Below, piece after piece: positions 60,735 to 64,000 of a DNA stretch of 64,000 bases. Every line of letters begins with the position of its first letter. Position 1 is the first letter of the stretch. The stretch is taken from contig JAEVLN010000020.1 of NCBI GenBank assembly GCA_018350325.1, positions 961,796 through 1,025,795 on the forward strand. Direction: 5' to 3'. The notes beneath the pieces were generated by a model. It had not been told where the DNA came from. It ran no database searches and saw only the letters and a program-made list of their open reading frames with translations. Origin of the DNA: Globodera rostochiensis. Its lineage: Eukaryota > Nematoda > Chromadorea > Rhabditida > Heteroderidae. Made by a program: the position numbers and the translations under genes.

Positions 60735-61345
60735 TTGCCCCCCCCCCTCCGTCCCAACTTCGCCTGAGTCCCCCCCCCCCCCCCCTCCGTCCCAACTTCG
60801 CCTGAGTCTCCCCCCCCCCCCCCCCCCTCCCCGAGGGTCCCAACTTCGCCTGAGTCTCCCCCCCCCCCGAGGGTCCCAACTTTGTCTGATAGTGAGGTCC
60901 CCCCCCCCCCCTTCCCCGAGGGTCCCAACTTCGCCTGAGTCTCCCCCCCCCCCGAGGGTCCCAACTTTGTCTGATAGTGAGGTCCCCCCCCCTCCCCGAG
61001 GGTCCCAACTTCGCCTGAGTCTCCCCCCCCCCCCCGAAGGTCCCAACTTCGCCTAAGCTCCCCCCTCCCCTGAGAGTTCTAGCGTCGCCTGAGTCTCCCC
61101 CCGAGGGTCTCAACTTCGCCTGATAGTGAGGTCCCCCCCCCCCTTCGCCTAAGCTCCCCCCTCCCCTGAGAGTTTTAGCGTCGCCTGAGTCTCCCCCCGA
61201 GGGTCTCAACTTCGCCTGAATTTCCCCCCGAGGGTCTCAACTTCGCCTGAGTCTCCCCCCGAGGGTCTCAACTTCGCCTGAATTTCCCCCCGAGGGTATG
61301 AACTTCGCCTGAATTTCCTCCCGAGGGTATGAACTTCGCCTGACT
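60735..61345. repeat. C-rich minisatellite (GAGGGTCCCAACTTCGCCTGAGTCT plus poly-C)
   Basis: About eighteen units share CCCAACTTCGCCTGAGTC, preceded by CCGAGGGT and followed by variable C runs. Variants include CCCAACTTTGTCTGATAGTG (twice followed by AGGTCC) and, towards the right end, units without long C runs (AACTTCGCCTGAATTTCC). Thus the poly-C length shrinks along the array. Confidence 0.92.
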
Positions 61346-61993
61346 ATGAGGCATTCCCGGACGAGTCCCACCAAATTAATTGTCATTTCCAAGAAAAAAT
61401 TTCCAATTAAAACGTTTTATTACGCTGTAATAAACGCGCACGTCTTAACATTCACTTACTCAAACAATCGAATGGAATGAATGAATGAGCAACGGAGGCC
61501 CTTTTCCTTTTCCTTTTTTTGGCATTTTTCATTTATTTTTCCATTTATCAATTTGAAGAAAAACGCATGCGTAATTTCAAGAAGGGTTGGTAAATCTGAT
61601 TGATCCGTTTCTTTATCCATCCGATTACCGGTTATTCGAATAATTCGATTTTCCAAATTATTCTTACAAATTCAAAAAGCAATTATTTTGCCTCTGAAAT
61701 GAACTCCGACTCTCTCCACCACTCATCCGCCGTTCTAATCCAATCCATCTTCGGCTCGTCCTCCCGCAATCGATACCCCCCAAGGCCAACTTTTTTACTG
61801 TCCCCCGGGGGGGGGCATTCGTTTACTAAAATTAGGGGGAGGGGTTGTTCAGTGCGTAGCTTCTCATTAAAATTTTGCCTGCCTCTTGCGACCATTTTCC
61901 AATTTATTCTCGAATAGAATCACAACCTTGGCTAGCAGGTCCTGTCCCTCTCAAGTCAATAATTTGAACTGCTTGCTCTCGGAGGTGTGGGCG

Positions 61994-64000
61994 ATGAGCT
62001 GTGCGTCGCCGTCCTCCCAATCCTCCACCATTTTCACCAATTCCACTACGCATTTGCCGGCCATTCGTCATGAACCGCAGCAACAATTCCCGTCCACCGC
62101 CATGTTGAACAACAACAGAAACAGCAGCAGCAGCAAAAGCGTTCACCACCCGCCATCGATAAGGCCACAGCAGCATAAGCACAGCAGAAGCAGCAGCACT
62201 TTGACGGTTTGTGAGGTGGCCAAGGCGTCGGAGAGGGCGGACAGCGGCAGAAAGAAGCCGGAAATGGGAGGTAAGGCGAGGCGATGTTCGGTTAGTTCAC
62301 TAACCAACTGAACGGTCTTAGCACAGTGTCTTCAGAATTCCGAACGGTTACCGTACTTCTTTTTGTAGCAGTTGCCGGACTCCCACCGCCCGTCTACCGT
62401 AGTCAAGTTGTGTCGGCAGCCGCTCCCTACTGTTGGTCCTCCACCACGAGCTCCTCCCCGGACAGTTTGGCCGCCCTCGGCAAACGCCGTTCGTCCTGGT
62501 CGAATTTGGTGCAGGCCTCCGAAGTCACAGAATCTTTAGCAACAATTTTTTTAAAATAATTTTTGTCCTCAGATTTCGCATTTGCCCTCCCCTTCGGTGC
62601 CAATTTCGGCCCTCCCCTCCGTCCACCACGCGCCGTATCGGTCGGCCCCCGGCGGCGGCAGTCGGCCGCCGTCATACGGCGAAATTGTGGCCGCAGGGAA
62701 TTGCCAAAACATTCGGCACAGTCACACGACGGCCTCACGGCAAACCAGCAACGCCTCGAGCAGTGCGCGAAGCGGCGAAGTTTTTGCGGGGGTTGGAAAT
62801 TAAATGAAATTAAATTAAATCAATTCAATTCAATTAAAAAATAATTATTCAGTCAAAGGGCTCTTTCTTTCGTTTCGTCGGCCCTCCCGCCCCTTTCCCC
62901 GCCGCCGCCGGGCGTTCCGCTTCCGCGCAGAGTTCGACGGCCGGTGGCCGCGTGTCCGCCGCCTTTTTGTTGGAATTAAAATTCATTTTTTCCCAAATGT
63001 TTTTTTCGAATTTCGCAGGCCCCGACGACCCCTCCAGCCACAGAATTCGACGGAACCGAATAATTTGCCAAAAACGAAAAAAAAGGATCGAATGCAGGCA
63101 CAAAAATTAAATTTAAAAAGAATGTTTTATAAATATGCAAATTTAAAATTCAAAAGGATCTCCGCGAATTGTGGGCCAAAACCAGCTGCAAATTGTGCTG
63201 TTTGGTACTTCTGATCACTCTGATCGGGCTGGTTGTGGCAGTCGCTATTTTGGCCGAAACTTTTGTGGCTCCAAAAGTCAGAATTTTTTTGTATTTTAAT
63301 TAATTTGAGTTTTTGGCAAAATGTGCCATTTCCATTTTCGCAGAGTGCCGACTTCGCTTGGCTCCCACCGGATCAATTCAGGGCGGGCGGGCAGCCGAAC
63401 CGCGTGGCCATGAGGGCGGGCGAGCTTGGCGAACAGGTCTTCTTCCACCAGAGTTTGGATGACCTCCGATCAGATCACTTTTGGGGCAGGGCAAAATTGT
63501 CTTCCAAATTTTATTACCGAACTTTCCGCAATATTTTATCGCCAATTTGTTAAGGTCCGTTTCGAATTGACCGGTGCCCCGCCATTCAAATCCAATTTTG
63601 TCACCGTTTTCGACTTTAAAACGGTCAGTGAGTTTTGGCGCAAAAACATTTTGTTTAAAATTTAAATTTGTGCCGATGCCCAAATTTGCTTTCATTTAAT
63701 TCTCATAAGGAATTTACATTTCATTTTCTTTCTATTTTTACATTAATTGGGCACTCCCAACAGAACAAAGTGGCCCATTTGGACCGTTCTCTCCGTTCGG
63801 CTTCGGCGGGGCGTCAATCGGTCTGTTTTGTGTTGGATTTGGACCGTCAGCAGGCGCCAAATTCGGACGAACTCCAACGGGCGGCCAAAGCCGGTGCCGA
63901 AGTACGCAAATTGGGGGGGGGGATTGCTTTAAGTGCTTTTGGTTGTTCTTCCAAAGTGATCTGATTGATGCTTCTGCTTTTTGACACTGATCAGATCAAC
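61994..64000 (+). CDS. Type II membrane protein with BRICHOS-like ectodomain (3' incomplete)
   Basis: Exon 1 (61994-62270) gives a Ser/Gln/His-rich cytosolic region. Exon 2 (62369-62523) contains LPPPVYRS and exon 3 (62573 to about 62778) SRPPSYGEI: two PPxY motifs that could bind WW domains such as those of NEDD4-type ligases. Near 63160-63270 is a single membrane segment (LCCLVLLITLIGLVVAVAIL) preceded by a basic stretch. The luminal part follows as ADFAWLPPDQFRAGG, VRFELTGAPPFKSNFVTVFD (then FKT) and NKVAHLDRSLRSA, then QSVCFVLDLDR. The hydrophobic-D/H-F...YLD pattern with one cysteine fits a BRICHOS domain, known from ITM2/BRI proteins. The exon between 63018 and 63160 is unresolved, and the second BRICHOS cysteine would lie beyond the window. 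Confidence 0.6.

Larger units (their letters stand above)
58527..61993. other. 3.5-kb gene-poor interval with G-rich and C-rich minisatellites
   Basis: No supported gene. Two minisatellites (59205-59495 and 60735-61345) are listed separately. The rest is mixed AT-rich DNA with poly-C runs (60040, 60430) and one poly-G run (61808). Confidence 0.45.

Overview
The window looks like nuclear DNA from a nematode. Nearly every gene is split by short introns (mostly about 40-100 bp) with TTTCAG-type acceptors. The proteins are ordinary metazoan ones, plus an HRG-type heme transporter typical of heme-auxotrophic nematodes. Several ATGs follow a strong splice acceptor within 3-50 bp, as expected for spliced-leader addition. 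At least three introns appear to start with GC rather than GT, a trait reported to be enriched in cyst nematodes (Globodera). A tylenchid or cyst-nematode origin is therefore my best inference; it is not proven.

Layout. 1-258: the 3' part of an unknown gene. 1793-2120: an imperfect foldback repeat. 2297-2585: a small membrane protein. About 3060-3250: a decayed-looking SLC25A46-like exon. 7477-4274 (minus): an MTM1/MTMR1/2-type myotubularin. 7754-9067 (plus): an unknown 89-aa protein followed by the cap-binding subunit NCBP2/CBP20. 10455-12712: mitochondrial NAD kinase NADK2. 12.7-16.7 kb: no convincing gene. 16750-18467: an F-box-like gene. 20449-26430: an SLC7-type amino acid transporter, one intron of which is filled by a 2.8-kb array of a 39-bp satellite. 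27443-28264: the HRG heme transporter. 30212-28975 (minus): a B-type cyclin. 31822-32286 and 32424-35349: mitoribosomal mL52 and protein phosphatase 5, only 137 bp apart. 38776-42980: a GPR158/179-like class C receptor with a G-rich minisatellite in its last intron. 44408-43633 (minus): ribosomal protein eS26. 46006-46893: a QVR/Ly6-type GPI protein. 51052-47123 (minus): MCM6. 52074-56562: the SWI/SNF core subunit SMARCC. 57132-58526: the GINS subunit SLD5. 61994 to the window end: a type II membrane protein with a BRICHOS-like ectodomain.

Gene exons were joined by hand: ORF pieces were placed in phase across GT/GC-AG junctions and checked against remembered family sequence features. For NADK2, mL52, HRG, cyclin B, eS26, SLD5 and NCBP2 every junction keeps the frame and the product has the usual family length. 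For the GPCR, the F-box-like gene, the BRICHOS gene and the first exons of the window the model is partly unresolved.

The intergenic and intronic DNA is unusually rich in poly-C/poly-G runs, C/G-rich minisatellites and foldback repeats. The most striking are a near-perfect 230-bp-arm hairpin (30818-31287) flanked by a 9-bp direct repeat, and a foldback built of inverted arrays of a GTGGATGAAGTGTCG-like unit (51233-51795). Both sit in the promoter gap between two divergent genes. No CRISPR array, rRNA or convincing tRNA was seen.
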